A stretch of DNA of 26,200 nt from a virus. Both the position numbers and the translations under genes were made by a program. The notes beneath the pieces are model-generated. The model saw only the letters and a list, made by a program, of their open reading frames with translations, had not been told where the DNA came from and did no database searches. The stretch covers positions 1 to 26,200 of IMG/VR virus record IMGVR_UViG_3300044641_008512, one strand, 5' to 3'. Shown here piece after piece: positions 25,513 through 26,200 of this stretch. Positions within the stretch are counted from its first letter, which is position 1, and every line of letters begins with the position of its first letter.

Positions 25513-26170
25513 CACTGGCTTATACAACCTAGGCAATGTCTGGGCTTACCCCACTGGTGGAACAGGGCCGACTGCATATGGACCAACATCTTACTTTGGC
25601 TCTGATCCACTCCCTGCGGATCTTGGAGATAGCCTCTATAACCCTATTGATCTCGGCGATTTTGGCTCTCCGTTCAGAATCGTAGACATTAACAATACCC
25701 ACGGTGGCTTAACGCGTAAAGTATCCACGTTCTTTAAATTGAGCCTGAGCAAATCCAGGACGATTCAATTTACGCAAAACTACAGTCAATTTTCATATCA
25801 TAAAAATACAAATAGAAATACGCTTATTGCTTTTTACAGAATTGATAAGGATAAAAGACGGATAGAGCTACCGATCAATGACTCTGGTTACGTCTACAAC
25901 AGCTCGTCAATTTCGTACGACCAAGACAGTCCTGACGAAAATGAGTCTACGAATGGAGACTATCCTATTAACAGGATGGATCCAGGCGATTATATGTTCT
26001 TAATAACTAATGATATTAGGTTTCTAGAAACGAATTATTCAATTACTATTTCTGTAGCCAACCTGGACTGGAGGTTTGTTACAGAAGAAATTGACGACTC
26101 TCTTGATTTTGGGCTTGTAATTAATCCAGTGGAGGGAGTTCCTATTGATTTCGGTACGCTTGCACCTTGA
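25481..26170 (+). CDS. Probable adhesin-like or virion protein
   Basis: A 229-residue protein with a Gly/Pro/Tyr-rich N-terminus (YPTGGTGPTAYGPTSYFGSD, PLPADLGDSLYNPIDLGDFG) and a beta-sandwich-like C-terminal half (SKSRTIQFTQNYSQFSYHKN, MDPGDYMFLITNDIRFLETN, YSITISV) that recalls pre-peptidase C-terminal (PPC) domains. It could be a secreted or virion surface protein. No catalytic motif is seen. The start ATG at 25481 lies inside the previous gene. The sequence after its stop (26171-26200) has no feature I can name. Confidence 0.65.
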   Translation: MARFLSTIPDNTGLYNLGNVWAYPTGGTGPTAYGPTSYFGSDPLPADLGDSLYNPIDLGDFGSPFRIVDINNTHGGLTRKVSTFFKLSLSKSRTIQFTQNYSQFSYHKNTNRNTLIAFYRIDKDKRRIELPINDSGYVYNSSSISYDQDSPDENESTNGDYPINRMDPGDYMFLITNDIRFLETNYSITISVANLDWRFVTEEIDDSLDFGLVINPVEGVPIDFGTLAP

Positions 26171-26200
26171 TCAAAATTTGCTAGTATTGCCGTAGATTGC

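Overview
The window looks like part of the genome of a tailed double-stranded DNA phage, most likely a cyanophage of the marine Synechococcus type. The evidence is the dense packing of short genes with ATGA/GTGA overlaps, a phage nucleotide and replication gene set (ThyX, dCMP deaminase, T7-like family A DNA polymerase, an SSB-like protein, RecB-like nuclease, P4-type primase-helicase), virion-like genes, homing endonucleases, and many small proteins that I recall, without a search, as resembling cyanophage hypotheticals. There are no rRNA genes, bacterial housekeeping genes or integrase. The assignment to a cyanophage is inference from gene style.

Layout. 1-2440: thyX, an ArdC-like antirestriction protein, an unusually structured 250-nt intergenic region, and two small genes. 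2369-5331: a minus-strand unknown gene, two small genes and the DNA polymerase. 5340-6334 (minus): a probable virion protein with an HELGH zinc motif and a 37-residue basic peptide. 6401-7728: a small gene, dCMP deaminase and the SSB-like protein, closed by a strong terminator and followed by a tRNA-like element. 7926-11805: a conserved unknown, a HicA-like protein, a minus-strand unknown, a Cys-rich protein, a basic peptide, a SWIM zinc-finger protein and a Gp157-like protein, then a terminator. 12030-14297: small genes including a DUF5872-like protein, a Cys-rich Fe-S-like protein, a metallophosphoesterase and an AbrB-like protein. 14328-16636: a minus-strand virion protein with a remnant AP2 domain on one side and a GIY-YIG homing endonuclease on the other. 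16747-21303: a winged-helix protein, the PD-(D/E)XK nuclease and the primase-helicase. 21300-23350 (minus): two tiny genes, one with a membrane segment, and three virion-like genes. 23409-26170: a small gene, a 480-bp repeat-rich non-coding region, a protein with two HNH-like and two HTH-like segments, a small gene and a probable adhesin-like virion protein.

How it works together. Plus-strand genes supply nucleotides (ThyX, dCMP deaminase), copy DNA (primase-helicase, polymerase, SSB-like protein), process ends (PD-(D/E)XK nuclease) and probably handle recombination or host defence (Gp157-like, SWIM, ArdC-like). Minus-strand islands carry virion-like genes, so transcription runs in opposing blocks.

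The most unusual element is 23595-24074. It has two large palindromes built from one 17-bp half-site, a third copy of the half-site, a perfect 18-bp inverted repeat around the second palindrome, and a good sigma70-like promoter leading into the HNH/HTH gene. It is a candidate replication origin or master control region. Other structured RNA-like elements lie at 1731-1960, 7838-7901, 12258-12312 and 17600-17662.
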